A stretch of DNA of 64,000 nt from Botryotinia globosa (GCA_014898425.1 RCSZ01000013.1:806001-870000), one strand, 5' to 3'; counted from the first letter of the stretch, positions 50,231 through 63,753 are shown. Notes: generated by a model from the letters alone, not told the origin. Made by a program: numbers and translations.

Positions 50231-51041
50231 TGCTCTTCACAAAAATATCGGTTGCACAGTCAACATGCTGAAAGAAATGACCAATAATAGGGGTAAATTT
50301 TTGTTTCGGTAGGAGGTTGTTAACGGGCTGGCTTCCAAAGGGTGGGAATGATTCGACTACACCGTCTCTTTTCACACAAATTCTGCAACATATCCTATGA
50401 GGCAGTATTACATTCAGCATCGTTTGCAGAAACGACGCAAGATCTGAATTGCTTGCAGAGAACAAGCAGCGACAGTGGGCCGTGATAATAGTCGATTCTA
50501 TCAGCCTGGTTATAAAAGACGTGAAAGTCGGCATAGTCGTCGCTGTATGGGGAGGGACTTGACGGACAATCTTCATCGTCCTCCCCATCAAAGCTTCCAC
50601 CCCTGGACACTTGTCGGGTCGATGAGTTACAGCAAGAGTTATCCTGATCTGTATTCTGCGCGATGTTGTTAGATAGGCGGCCGAGATGCGATTCTGTATT
50701 GATCAGGCGCTCTATGACCCCATTTACGCTGTCAAATCTGAAAACTAATTAGGCATAGTTCATCTTATTGAGAGCAGTGAAGATACTCACAGCGACTTCA
50801 GGTGATTCACTCTCTTGGTAGGATTTTGGTAAATGCATGTCACGCTATCATCTTGCTCGCAATTATTGCATTGTGGCAGCTCACGGCTACAACAAATCTT
50901 GCACTCACGGCGGCGAGTGCATGCCTGGTCTGAAACGGAGTCTTCAGAGTGGATTTGTTTCTATTCGCCCAGTTAGCGGTAATCTGGTATAGCGAAAAAC
51001 ATGGAGGTCTTCATATGTACCCTTTTCTGATGGCTAGACAT
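50231..51041 (-). pseudogene. Zn2Cys6 transcription factor, N-terminal part with a broken zinc cluster
   Basis: Exon 1 (51021-51041) encodes MSSHQKR. A 60-nt intron (50961-51020) leads to the zinc cluster region CTRRRECKICC and CNNCEQDDSVTC, then NPTKRVNHLKSL. A second GT-AG intron follows, then LFDSVNGVIERLI and YYHGPLSLLVLC. Compared with the usual CTxCRRRKIxC, the second Zn-ligand Cys is Arg and two Arg are Cys. A TAG at 50395-50397, in a position where related proteins have a residue, and a frameshift shortly after interrupt it. Downstream, LLPKQKF...FFQHVDCATDIFVKSN is still recognisable to about 50240, where homology ends. Splice sites are still good, so decay may be recent. Confidence 0.82.
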
Positions 51042-54000
51042 TTTGTGTCATTCGAAGACTATTCTGATCTAATTCAGTTGGCCTTGGTAGAGTCTCTTCA
51101 AATAGATATAAAGATATGATATAGTGGCTCTAGCTTTCTTGTGGGCAAAAGGGAAAGATCTAGCGCTATTCCCATGTAAGCTGAAATTACAAATGCCATT
51201 GGTCAAGGGTTTTGACTTCACTTCGTGTCAGTACTGCCAGCGGCAGCTAGTTCTCCCTAAGCAGATAACTCAGAGATTCTCTCGCTTCGTAGTATAGCAA
51301 AATATCGACCTATCACAAGAAATCATGCGGGAATAACGCTTTCTACCTGCAAGATATTAGAAGTCGAATTAACCTTGAAATCCGCACGTTGCATTCATCT
51401 CAGACAGCGATAGTTTAACGGGGCTCTAAACGACACCACCCGTAACAAAAGCCGACGCTATAACTTTCTGCAAACATCATTGTGTCTTACGTGAAAAGTG
51501 ACCACAAATATAAGCACACGTCAGCTGCAAATCAAACCACTCTCGAACCACTACTAGTCGTATGGTTGTAAATCAACTCGAGTTATCAGTCTATAACAAG
51601 CGATATGACATCTTCATGTTCCAATGGTTCTTCAACGACATGCCAAATTGGATTTCTCCGCGTCTTCTTATCTTGGCTGCACGATTGCCCGTAATCAAGC
51701 ATTTTCAAGGGTTGCTGCAGTGATACGGCCAAGAGAATCGGAATCCATGAATTGCGGATTAGCTATTTGGTTGACTGAGGCAGTCACTGGCGCTTCTTCA
51801 ACCGTCGCATCCCACTTCTCGTAAAGTATTAGCCAATTGTGTGACAGACAAACAGAATATCAATGGTTCTCCAACTCTCAGGCTACCGGTAGCCCCCACT
51901 GCCCCGCTAGTTGTTGAAGTTGCGGAACTTTACTTGGCAATGGCAACTGTTTAAACAAGGGATGATGAGAGGAGGTAGGTGACGGTCAACAATCTGCAGC
52001 ACCGCATACGGCGGGATACAGGGGCATTCAAATTGGACGGGCCCAGCATGCTGGCCGTGGATCCAACCTAGCCTCGTGTTTTGGGTAGGATTGAAGGGAG
52101 TGAGACGGTGTGGGGCCAGCGACATCTGCATAAGCTGCATGTGCATGCACAGACGGTATTTACACGTGATAAACCTGGTAGTTCCATGAATACCTACCTA
52201 GAGATTCTCCGAAGGTATACGTGGATTGTAAATCCATGTTTAATTTTGAAGCAATTGCTAGCAATATCTAGCTAGATATTTGACCATAAACTGTAGGGCC
52301 AGAATACACTACTGAATAGTTTAGAATTGACTTTGGTACCTCGATTAGCTCCGGAATGACTGGTTTAGTGTGGCGCGTGGAGGCATATCCAGATTTCCTA
52401 TTGGGCGGCTCGTACACTTTGGGACTAAAACGATGCTGCAGAAAACATGAGCGCACTTGGCTCCACAACTGGAAATATCTTATCGAAGTGGCATAATTGG
52501 GAGAGTGGATCATGGAGAAATTGAGGTATGCCATGAAAAGTAGTTTGAATCCAGATTTCGTGCTGAATGTGTCGGGCGTCATCGCTTGGAGTTGCACAGA
52601 AATTTTGCTGGCGGACTTACCGTAAGGTCATCATCGCAGGTGTGGTGCCGAATGACGACACACTATCCAGTAATTTTCGTGTAAATCCAGACCCTTCCAG
52701 CAAATTCGATGGCTCTAGCGCCAAGGTAGCAGGCACAGAGTTCTAAAGTCGTAAATTGTGGCAACAGAGTCGCAGGCTGTAGGTTGTGACGTATTCATGT
52801 CAAGTATTCAGTACACTTACATATGCACCTCTGACTGAATCGAACCAGGATAGTGAGACCTTTCAAGCATGTGAAGCCTCCGATTGTGCATCCATCCACC
52901 TTGATCTTGTGTAAAATCAGCAGCTTCGGCGCTCAATAAGTTTCCAGAAGTGTAGTGATACCAATGTAAGCTACCGCTGCAAAAACGTCTTCATCTGACC
53001 CATCGCTGTTGCTTGAAATCGCATCATCTTTGGGTCCACTTTGGCACCTTTGTAAACAAGTAGCTTCACGACAGATGCAGAATCTTTCATCGCACTTCTC
53101 TGTCATTGGCGATTCAATACTTGAAAGATCTCCAGCGTCGATAGCAACTCTTCCTGATAACAAACTCACCAGATTGCCATGATTTGTTGTCGATGTGATG
53201 TGAAGCATTGTACTTTTAGGTATAGACTAATCGTTAAACTTCACTCTCGCTGTGAAGCATGCAATGGATTTGCGCTCATATTTAGTACTCGAAGGAAGTA
53301 ACTCCAGAACACGCATCCATCTTTCTTCCCTCTCCTCGACTGGAACATGAATCTTTCGACGGCGCAGCCTCCATTTAACTTACTCCGAGGTACTGGATGT
53401 GATCAGATGTTGGGATCTAGTTTTCGAGTTTTGTGGGAATCGAGTGTGTTTGACACCTGAAACTATCCCGGATAATCAGATAATCAAAATATTCCAAATA
53501 GACTCGATGAACCAAAAGAATGGACTTTCGAAAGTGTTATCAAACGGCCTAGCAGGTAGACGACCCAAGATATCTTTCAAGTAGTGACGAAGGTGCCGGC
53601 CAACTCATTTTATGAGTCGAATTGTGGATCGTGGAGTTGAGCTCTGGAATTCTCGGACGACGTTGTATTATCCGTCCCCATATTCTTGGTATACCAAGCA
53701 AAGTGCCAGGAGACTGACAGTCGAAGACTTTCGAGGTTTCGAATCGCCCTATCCATCCAACTGATAACTCTTCTTTGTAGGAGAAATGAAAAAGTTACTT
53801 GTAGTCCGCCTCGATGCACCGTATTTGCTCACGAAATCGTCTAATATGCGGGGAGCTTTCTCGACTGGAGAGGCTCAAGGTAGAACATTTCTTCGGAATT
53901 GACGAACCATTGCTCATAAAACGTCGTGTGCTCTCCCCAACTAGCTATATCTAGTCCTCCGTGTGAGCAGAATATGTCGATTGATTGTTGTCGAAAGCGT

Positions 54001-54554
54001 TTCATCTTATAAGAGTTCCTTGAAAAAAGTGGAAGTTGGGGGCCCGAGTGGAGAGAGAGTCGAGGTCTAGGCCCCGAGTTTAACATTGAGAGATCTGCAC
54101 TCAGTATAATTCCTTTTGTATAATTATAGAATCTCTAGTACACAAATTGATCCATGTAAGTGACTTACTTACAGTATAGAGAATCAATGGTCGGAAGTCC
54201 CTAGACAAGGCTGTGAGGCTGGAACTTATACTCGGCTGGATATCTCGGTTTTATCCGCATTTTACTAAATATCATATTTTGCGGTTGTCTAGATTGATAG
54301 GAGATCCGTCGGATACTTAAATGTCCGATCTATCCGATATTCGAAATATCCACCCGAGCCACCAAAATAACTGGGCACACCCCGGGGCGTACCTATCCGA
54401 TACCTAGTCATGAGGGGATTTACGAGCTCAAATGCATGTGTACTCCAACTGCAACTTGTTTAAAGCTCTTATGGAATTACAAGAAGGAAAGCTATACAAT
54501 CAATTACGATTGATTCCTTGTGAAAATCGAATTTGACACCAAAGTATCGCTACA
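51042..54554. other. spacer with unresolved gene relics
   Basis: No complete gene. Minus-strand stretches at 52620-52738 (LEPSNLLEGSGFTRKLLDS, followed by a good GTAAGT donor) and 52268-52597 (FKLLFMAYLNFSMIHS) may be exons of one decayed or unrecognised gene. A minus frame at 52933-53208 begins LHITSTTNHGNLVSLLSG, faintly ankyrin-like. Minus frames at 53610-53819 and 53841-54086 could also be exon relics. None could be assigned. Confidence 0.4.
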
Positions 54555-55202
54555 ATGACAACATCTCCCTTGACTGAATTCCAATTCTTCCCCTCTCTTC
54601 CCTATGAACTTCGTCTCAAGATCTATGGCATGCTCCTCAATGAAACTCGCACCGTCCAAATAAATTGCGAAAAGGCCACTATCATCTCAACCCGCCGCCG
54701 CTACCTAAAGTCTTTCAAGTCACCAACTCCCTCCCCTTCACTCCTACACATCTGCCAGGAAACTCGCGCCGAAGCCCTCGCTTACTATAAGCCCCTCTTC
54801 CGTACGCAGCATTCCCCATCCTATATCTACATAAATTTTACCACCGACATCATAAAGCTTGCGGATGGGATTATTCCTTATTTAGAGGGGGAAGAACGCG
54901 ACGGGATAATAAGAATGGAGTTGGTAGTTTCGGACGGGGCATATTTTGGTCATTACAATATAGAAGCTATATCAAAGATGAGAGGGTTACAAGAATTGGA
55001 ATTGGAGGCTCAAGGAGAGGATCTGAATTCTTGGCAGCCAGAAGGACATTACTTGAGTACTATCATGAAGGAGTTGAAGGAGATGAGAAGAGAGAAACCG
55101 GATTGGTGTTGTCCAAGGGTAAGGCTTGTGCATAGGAGGTTGGGTAAAGAGTTTGGGGTAGTTGAGGGAGGTATCTGGACGGAAGCTGATGAGGAAGATT
55201 GA
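54555..55202 (+). CDS. 2EXR-domain protein, 215 aa
   Basis: Single-exon gene. Residues 11-24 (FFPSLPYELRLKIY) begin the 2EXR/F-box-like motif. It continues with a basic stretch and SLLHICQETRAEALAYY (about 62-78), the second conserved block of this fungal family, which in related proteins ends near YINFTTDIIKL. The C-terminal half (MRGLQELELEAQ; charged tail ending EADEED) is less conserved. Such small proteins are abundant in Leotiomycetes and other Pezizomycotina; their role is mostly unknown, with suggested F-box-like protein-interaction function. No signal peptide or membrane segment is evident. The start is the first ATG, 16 nt after an in-leader ATC-rich stretch, and the domain begins soon after it. 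Confidence 0.88.
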   Translation: MTTSPLTEFQFFPSLPYELRLKIYGMLLNETRTVQINCEKATIISTRRRYLKSFKSPTPSPSLLHICQETRAEALAYYKPLFRTQHSPSYIYINFTTDIIKLADGIIPYLEGEERDGIIRMELVVSDGAYFGHYNIEAISKMRGLQELELEAQGEDLNSWQPEGHYLSTIMKELKEMRREKPDWCCPRVRLVHRRLGKEFGVVEGGIWTEADEED

Positions 55203-56023
55203 AATAATGAGGGTAATTTATTTTTTATTTTTTATTACATCGACGGTAATGGTAGATAGTACGCTTCGAAATCATGGTGTGGAGTGGATTTGCAAGATCA
55301 TGTCTTTAAGGTTAATCGATTTCATGTTTGTCGTCCATTTGATAAGAAGTTTGCCATTGCAAATCTAATATCACGGTATATCTGAAATTCATCAGACTTA
55401 TCTTCTTAGCAAATCGATTTCCACGGTCTCAACATTGAGTGTCTAGATCAACATATCCTTTCCATCTCATTCTCCAGAAAAGGGGTCACGAGATGAGATC
55501 ATGTCCATGACATATCATTCGACACAATGACTTCATCCGTCCTTCAATAGCATGAGAATAGATGAGACTTCGTACTGGCTGTACATGTTAAGCTGATGTA
55601 TGAAATGACAGCCAATATGTGTTACATACCGGGCGTATGGGCTTAGGATAAATTGAGAGTGTATGCGATTCTACACGGGATTAGCAACTATCATCAAGAA
55701 TCTAGATCTCCTTTCTTAACTAATTCTATAATACAAGGCTTAACTGCAGACTACCACGGTGAAAGCACAATTAGATGTAAAATAGTGATATATATCACGG
55801 CTCTCATAAAAGAATACTTCTCAACTCCCTACCTCGGGCCCCAAGCGGCCTCTTCGATGTCCCCCTTCGTCTATCCACAACTAATTTGACGCGATGCCTA
55901 ATCGGGCTAGTCTAAAGTACCCCGCGATAATCTAGAATTTTATTGAGGTCATAAATCATTTTCAATCTCCAATCCACAAGCTTCAAAGTTTTAAACAACC
56001 AAACATCATTCTAGCGTTCGAAA
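55203..56023. other. intergenic region between two same-strand genes
   Basis: Nothing is recognised beyond ordinary untranslated or promoter DNA; the frame at 55653-55889 has no exon partner or motif. Confidence 0.6.
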
Positions 56024-57541
56024 ATGGCCAACAACGATTCCGACGATTCGCAAGCTGAAATAGGCAAGTCATCTAGTGATCAGAAAGAAGACTTTAACCG
56101 CTACGCTCGAGAAATTGGAAATCGAAAGCCACCACCACCAGAGGTTCAACTTTATGCAAATCATCCTGCAGCAATTGCACCACCAGATGTACCATCTATG
56201 CTTCTCTCTCTTCCCAAAGGTAATATCTCTGCATGCTTATCTTTTATGCGTTGATTAATAAAAGTTGTAGAAATTCGACTAGAGATATATCGATATCTGA
56301 TTCTTCCCGTGAGATACGTTTTTGTCGGGCGAAGGAGTGATCATTTAAGTTCTGACGATAGTTCATCATCGGATGGCTGGACCGACGAAGACACGATCTC
56401 ATTCGACGGTGATAATTCAGACATGGAGATAGAGTATGATGGACCCGGGGGTATCGATGGGCTGGGAACTTTATTGTGGTCAATGGCGGAGCAACAAGGT
56501 ACGATCGAAACGGATGATGATCCAGAGTTCCCGTCGAATCCCGAAGCAGAGTCGATTCTCAGTGAAGTTGATCCGGCAATACCTGCACCCGACGATGTTG
56601 AAGTTGTGAACTTAGAAGATGGAGGAACGGCCACAAGAACAAAGGACGGAGGGAAGTGGGAAACAGACTCCACAAGCTCCGGTGGAAGCGACTTCGCAGC
56701 AAAATACCGCATGTGGCCCGAGATCTTGCGGGTCAACAAACAGATACACGAAGAGGCCTCTGCCATGTTTTTCACCGAAGCCACTGTCGTCATCTGTTGC
56801 AACGACCTTTTCTTTTTCAACGACAAGATTTTTAAATTGGGTACCATGTATGGTCAGAATCCTTGGAGGCACAACCCTCTCACAGCTGTCGCGAAGAAAC
56901 TACCAAATGGCACCATACAGTACGATCAAGAGGAATTGGGTGGATGGGTGGAGCCTCACATATTCGCAAAATTTCAAAAAGTTGTCTTCGATTGTGCATT
57001 GGAAGAAGATCATACTGAGAACGTCCCATTATTCTTGGACATTGTGACTGGGAAATTTCATTCTGAAGATGAAATCAGATTTCGCAACTGCATAAAAAGT
57101 TTGACCTTCGTCAAAGACTTTGTCAAGATCTTATCTAAATCCCCAGTCGTCAATAAGCTCACCATCAACCTACTTGTCGAAGTCACGGCCGAGACAAATT
57201 TAGATGCCGAATCAATTGATTCAGATGATGAAGATGCATTGGATGAAATGGAGGACAAACAAAGCAAGGCGGATCTTGAGGCTAACATGGCCGCCACAGA
57301 AGTATTCATGGATTGCGGCATGTTCAAACCTTTGAAACATCTGAGAAATGTGAGGAAATTAGAATTCCGAACCGGCTTTGCCGACTTTGTACCTGCAGTC
57401 GATTATAAGCCGAAGGAGAAATTTCAACTTATGGCAAACAAGCTTAAGAGTTTGGTGGAGGGTAATTTTAAAGCGCCGGAAGAACCTACCAGGGGCGGTC
57501 TGAGAAGTCAGGGAAGTGTCACACAATACGGGGCTATCTAA
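56024..57541 (+). CDS. acidic F-box/2EXR-like protein, about 488 aa
   Basis: Two exons (56024-56219 and 56271-57541) joined by a 51-nt GT-AG intron that restores the motif LPKEIRLEIYRYLILPVRY at about residues 63-81, the F-box-like start seen in many fungal proteins. An acidic Ser/Asp-rich insertion follows (SSDDSSSSDGWTDEDT and further), then WPEILRVNKQIHEEASAMF (about 195-213), the second conserved block (LRVCRQIHEEA). The rest includes FAKFQKVVFDC and a second acidic patch (SIDSDDEDALDEMED). It is probably a substrate adaptor or other protein-interaction protein; no specific function can be assigned. It resembles its upstream neighbour at 54555 only in the shared motif type. Confidence 0.88.
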
Positions 57542-58425
57542 AGGGTCGGAACTAGATAATGATATTGAGAAAGCTTAATTTTGTATATACATAGGCACCT
57601 AGCTCTACATGATTTTCTGGTGTTATAAAATGGGAGGGTCGGAAAGCATTGTATTATTCCTTTATTGCATGCCGGATTAGATGGTGTTGGCTTTGGCTAC
57701 GACTAGAATCTAGAATCTGTCTTCGTTGATAAAGATATTTATAGAAAAACAGATTTCATGTTAGGAACATGCTATAATACAAGATCAAATACTCATGAAA
57801 CGTTTGTTGTCTTTTTGTTTGTGCTGCTACATTTTTACTTTACTTGAAATGTAAGTTTGCTTTACTTGATGCATCAATAACGAGTATTCCTCACGCGGAT
57901 CAGAGTTCGATATATTAGCATACGATGAAATTATCGATTTGACAGACAAGTCCCCCTTTACTTCATATCTGTAGATGAAAGTCGCCCGAACCATTGGGGA
58001 GCATCTCGAGCCCAGAAAATAAGATCAAAATCATAGTAAAATAAAAGTAAAAGGGAATCATAAATATCATTTAAGGTATCTCATCTCATCTCAACCTATC
58101 TATATTATTCCTGTCCTCTTTCCTCTTTCCTCTTTCCCCTTTCCCATTTCCCATTTCCCATTTCCCTTCACCTCTCAACCATTTATTCATTTAATCTCCC
58201 CATCTACATCCCAGCCCCCGCCATGCAATGCATACCTAAACGGGCATTCAAAAAGCCAATCTCCATTTAACACTCAACACTGCATGCATTCCCTATCTCC
58301 ATCTGCGGTCCGCTCAAATTCCGATTCCAAATGCACGCTTGACCTTCCTTATACACAGCAAATCGCAAATTTACAAACACGAGTACGATAGTACAATTAG
58401 ACTCCTTTACTCATTATTTACGTCT
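57542..58425. other. convergent intergenic region
   Basis: It lies between the 3' ends of a plus and a minus gene. It contains tandem TTTCCTC/TTTCCCAT repeats at about 58118-58166 and no gene. Confidence 0.7.
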
Positions 58426-61400
58426 CTAATCATTTTGAGCACTTTCAACTTTATCGTCATCTTTTTCTTGATCGTCAGCATCTTCTTCTTCCTCATCTTC
58501 CGTATCATCCTCATCCCTCACAACAAGCAAGCAAGATTCTCTCGAATGCCAGATCCTCCTCTCCTTAGCCCCCAACATCGCATCCATCAGATTCTTCGTA
58601 TCAGCTCTGGCTCTTCCACCTTCTTTAATTGTGACTTCTTCTTTCGGTGCCTCAACTAATCTCACTTCTTCGACTGAAGCGCTGAGTTCGAACTCGCCTC
58701 TACAAAGCGGCGTCATGCCAATGTTGAGTTCGATTTGTTCGTTCCCAGGAACTTGTGGGAGAGTCTGTTGCAGCACACCGTTCCAAACAAATTTCTTGGA
58801 CAGATCAAGAGTTTGAGTGAGTGAATGATTGCGAATAGATGGTTGAAGACGAAGAAGTGGATGGATGGGGCTAGATGATCGGTTGCTGATGCGAACAGTA
58901 ATCGAAGAGAATGTATCGGTGTGAACTTCGTGTTTCGGACCTGACTTGTCATTGATCAAGATGTCAATTGAAATATCCTCAATTCTGATAGCGTCGATAA
59001 CACGTTGGCTGAGACGAAGGCCGCGTAATTCTATATTTCCTTTGCGACGGACGCCAGAGCGTGTCTCCCAGGTCCCTTTAAGAATTTTAAGAATTTCTTC
59101 ACGGTACCAGAATGCTTCTCGGGTAGCTCGTTCTGAATCTGCGGATATTCGGCCTGCGCTTACGACGAACTGTCGTTGTCGCGAGGGATCAAGAGCCGGG
59201 ATAGAGGCAGTTGGGTTTTCTAAGTAAATCCGAGGAATAGGAAACATGATGCGGGATGTATTACCAGGAACCACTTCCTCTTCAATCTTGCCTCCTTTCT
59301 CAATGTCTATCGAGACATGGATACTGCTTGGCCAAGTATTTCGAAGATCAAGAATTAGTAAACAATGATCTTGCGGTGTAAAATCCTCAGCCGCTAGAGT
59401 ACCATCGATCTTAGACCATAAAGAGAGGGGTAAATTTCCGGTAAATGGTATAACATCCATTCGTGCCAGCTCTATACTTGCATTTACAGTTATTGTAAGT
59501 GGCAAACCCACTTGACGAGTATGAAACCCATTTTCGACTTCTGACTGAGGAATACCAAGATGAGCATAGTCCACGTGGACAGTAGCACTTGTTAGACCAG
59601 GTTTTCCCAGTATTTCTAATTCAAAAGTGGCCTTCCCACCAGGTTCGATGTATGGCTTCTGATCAGGATTTGGAATATATCGAAGTGCTTGTTTGCGTGC
59701 CAGAATCAATTCGTACTCATATAGCTCTGCTGGTGATGCTTCACGATTACTCATTGCAGTTTGTAGTGGTGCTTGAGTAGAATCTTTGAAGGAAAATAAT
59801 AGTAGATCTACGGGTGTCTCCTTTGAAAGATTTTCTAAAGTAATAGAGAACCTTTGTCGTTCCCCTTCTAATACCATCAAAGCAGATTGTGATAGATTAG
59901 TGGACTTTATTGCTACTATAGGTTGTTTGTCAATGACATTCAATCCCACAGTAGTTGGCAGAGGAGGTATGACGCCCCAAGGTACTACACTTGATGATGT
60001 AGAGCCAAAACTTGTAGGGCGAGACTTCTGCCCGAATATCTTTGCCACGCCAATAGACTTAATTTTGACATCGCCTTGTGGTGACCATGAATCCGAAAAT
60101 ATAGGGAATCGCCGTTCTCGGCATCCCCTTATTTTTATAATGCATCCGGTGATTTTAAGGGACCCTGGGTCTTTAGGTGTCCCTAAGATGGTAAGAATTT
60201 GAGTTCTGTAAGGTCCGATAACGGTTTTTTGTACGGCAGATTCGAAGCCCGCCCCATCAGCATCGAGTTTGATACTTTCTATTTCCACATCAAACTCATA
60301 TGGGTTTTGCAAAGTAACCTTGAAAACAGCTCCCTCACCAGCAACCATGATATGATCAACAATGGATGCATTTAGTGGGCGCAAGAAAGGATTGTATATA
60401 AAAGGATTTATCTCTCTCGCTGTAGCGATATTCTCTCCATCAGGGAGTTCTCCGCGTGTATGAGGAATTGGGGTTCTCGATTGAGGTAGAGGCTCAAGCT
60501 CAACGCCTCGAACCAGAAATTCATCCCAATATTCTGCGGAAAGTTCATGAACCCCCAGATTTCTAGCAGCTCCCAGCGTGCGAGTGATGTTAGTCATTAA
60601 CCGAATCTGTTCCTCGCGACTCATATTGGGAGATGCATCTTCACTCCGTGGACCTGGCGCTACACCACTCCCAGCAGTTCTTAATAAATCTGCAGTGAAC
60701 TTTAGAACGCCTTGAAAATCCGGCAATGCTTCGGAAAGATTGATACAAGATCTCAGAACCTCCATTTTCAAAGCTTGGCTCCCGAAAGAGCGGATCGAAG
60801 AATCGTCAAGTATCCTTAGAATAGTTGCTTCATCTGAATCATCGAATGCATCTTCAGCAATGGCTCTAGAGGCAACAACTCCATAAGTTTGGCCTAGCAG
60901 CGAGAGAAACGAGTCTACACCATTCTCCATGTCACCTTCACCAAGTTCAAGGGCTCCAGCACCGTTATTGTTTCCGTTCGCACTTAGCGCTGCTAATCCT
61001 GCAGCTGGGTGAACTCCCATTTCGGCTGCTCCTCTGAGACGAGCTTGGACGAGGGCTGGAATTAACACCGAAACTAATTCACGGATTACCATGGCCTTTT
61101 TCCTATTATACCCCATTGATCCTAGAACTGAGGCTATGCCGCTCAATATTATTATTCGATCCACAACAACAATATTTTCAGAGGATGAATACACAGGAAA
61201 TGCTCTTAGTATGGTTTTCAGAATTTCTCCACGGGTGGGCTGTATGTTCAAACGAGGCGTTGCGAGATTGGGGGCTTTTTGAAAAGGGGTTCCAAGAACA
61301 ACTAGTTGTAAAACTTCGTCACTTAATTGACCACCACCTGTGTGTATAGCTGAAGAAAGTTTTGCATAGCGAATGACAGTCTCGGAAAATGGATATTGTG

Positions 61401-62884
61401 GCATAGCCTCCCCAACATTATTCGCAGCACGAGTATAGAGATTTAAGATTCTATCCAACAGCTCTGGAAGCAAAATAGCCAAATTCTGCAGGGAGACTAG
61501 ACGATTGCTAGTGGGACTTCTTAGCTCCAGAGCTGATGTTAAGGACGGAGCTTTTTCTGCAGATACATAACAGATATGTGGAATTTGAAAGTCCAAGCCA
61601 GTCCAGGCGAGCATGAGCATACTCACAAGAATGTTGTCAAGTGCCTTTGCATGCCATAAATGATCAAGATTTGCTTTCGCAATAGCGGCACTTTCGACAA
61701 GCTCGCGTAATGCATCACTCCACCGCCCTGCGCACATGTACATCGAACCAATGACAATGCCAACACGACTTTTCCCTTTGTTTCTTGACCTTTCACTAAT
61801 GCTCCCTGATCCGAATCCTATAATTGACACTCTGTCCCTGCTACTGTCTCTGGCCCCTTTGCTGCTCGGAGTGCCGAGTCGAGAAGGTAAATTTTTCGTT
61901 ATAAGCCCAGTATCCCCAATTATATTATCAAAGGTTGGTGGCGAGTCAGAGCGGAGACCAGTTGCAGGACTGCCAGAGCGACCTAGTGGTGAAGATGTGC
62001 CAGAGTCCGAGGGTGCCGATCGAATTACTGGCATCGACATTCGATAGTTTGCACGATCGACGGCGCTGGCGGGAGAAGAAGATCTGGAGTCTTGTTGAGG
62101 GAGTTTAAATTGAGAGTTCCGTCTTGAGGATCCATCGGGTGAGCCTCCGCCCCAAGATCCCCCATTGAACGGCCTATTTCCTGATTGGGCTGGAGACTCG
62201 ATTGTAGGCAAGGCTTGGAGTGACCTTGCGAGCGTCGTCATCTCCGCAAGCAACAAGGCAGATATGTCGCACATAACAGTCTTCATTGTCGTTAAACCGC
62301 AGTCAGCAGCTGGTGGTATAGCGACTAGGCCTTCTGGCAAGGCTGTAGCAGACTTCTCATGTATATGGTCGAACAATAATACTTGGTGGACTAGCGCCTT
62401 GGGGTATCTATCTCTCAAATCTTCCAAATCTTGGTATAAGTTCCGCACGTTTTGATCTAACCGCGATACGCCAGTTCCATTGAGACTGTTTCTCGAAACC
62501 CCTTTATAAGAGGTGTGCTCAAGCTCGGCACCATCCGCGAGTGCTATAATAATGAGCGGCTCTCTGTATAATTCAAAGGGAGATAACGCGAGGTGGGTAG
62601 AGGGCGGATAATGTGTCGTGAGATCATAAACAATCATCCCCAAAGGAAAGGCTAATGGGGAGAACATATCTGCCAATTGTCAGCGCTGCCAAATGCGCAT
62701 TAAGGAGAGTTTAATTCTCACTTCTATTGGGGCGTCCATCTGGACTGATATCCCCCAAACGTACGACATTCTGAGGTTGCAACCTTTCTACAAAACTCAG
62801 AAATCTTGCGCGTTTGATTTGCCCGATTGGTAACAGTACAACTCGTACTCTCGCAGGAGCAACGGGCGACAGCTGATCGAGCAT
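58426..62884 (-). CDS. TRS120: TRAPP II complex subunit Trs120 (TRAPPC9 homologue)
   Basis: Two exons (62722-62884 and 58426-62669; 52-nt intron) give about 1468 aa. Exon 1 reads APARVRVVLLPIGQIKRARF and VVRLGDISPDGRPNR, joined in frame to NMFSPLAFPLGMIVYDL, the conserved Trs120/NIBP N-terminus. A Ser/Gly-rich insertion covers about 212-360; helical repeat and beta-sandwich regions follow (for example NPFIYNPF, FTPQDHCLLILDLRNTWPS), and the tail is strongly acidic. In yeast the protein is a TRAPPII subunit that works with the Ypt31/32 (Rab11) exchange factor at the late Golgi. Its length suits filamentous fungi, where Trs120 is about 1300-1500 aa. The start at 62884 is likely, though an upstream in-frame extension cannot be excluded. 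Confidence 0.94.
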
Positions 62885-63753
62885 TGTGAGAACATTTGGA
62901 TGCGATGCGCCTAGCTAGGTAGAGCTCGAATTCGTGATATGATGATGTTACTACCGGCTTGAGCTGAGATTCATGACTGTTAGAAATAATAAATTAAATA
63001 TCCGAGAATTTGTAGGACCAAAGAATAGTAAAATATGACGAATAACAAATTCGTGTTAAAGCTATCTCTTTATTACTTTGAGACGACGAGGATACCAGAT
63101 CCCCTGTTATACGGTGCCTATTTTGCATGATTGGTAAATGATTCAAGGTCCCACAGCAGCGGCACATCCCGAGGCTAAATTCTTAACTTCACTCCAACTC
63201 ACTCAACCTCATTACTTTGGATATCAACACAGTGACTGTATATATGTACGCCAATATTCGAAGTCCTGTCAATGTTCAAGATTCATGACATCGCGTGTGG
63301 TCTGTTCACCTAATCATCAATCTCACTTGTGATACACTTCAATTCACAGATTAGACGAGCTTCTTACTCCTCAGGGCCTAAGATCTGGTCTTCATATGAC
63401 TACCTAGGTATGGATACCACGGGAAACATTCTAAGTAGGTAGTGCAATGATATGATGAGGTTGAATGATTTACTTCGGATTTTACTACTATATGTGCACG
63501 CTACTGGACATGTTCCTCCTTTGTGAGTAGCTACTCGTGAAGTACTCGATACGCTGAATATCGTATAAGCCATTCTCTTCGGAGACGAGAGCTTTTGCTT
63601 AAGATTATGCACGATATGACTTGTCCACCGCTCCTCCCTTCTCCATGATTATCTGATATCAACACAGATTACAAGCAATCTAGCCGCCAAGAAGATCCCT
63701 TTTGCTAACGAAACCAATTTGATGTTTGTCACCCATACAAACATATCCAACTA
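62885..63753. other. intergenic region upstream of Trs120
   Basis: No gene recognised; this is the presumed Trs120 promoter and the 3' flank of the gene entering from the right. Confidence 0.65.
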
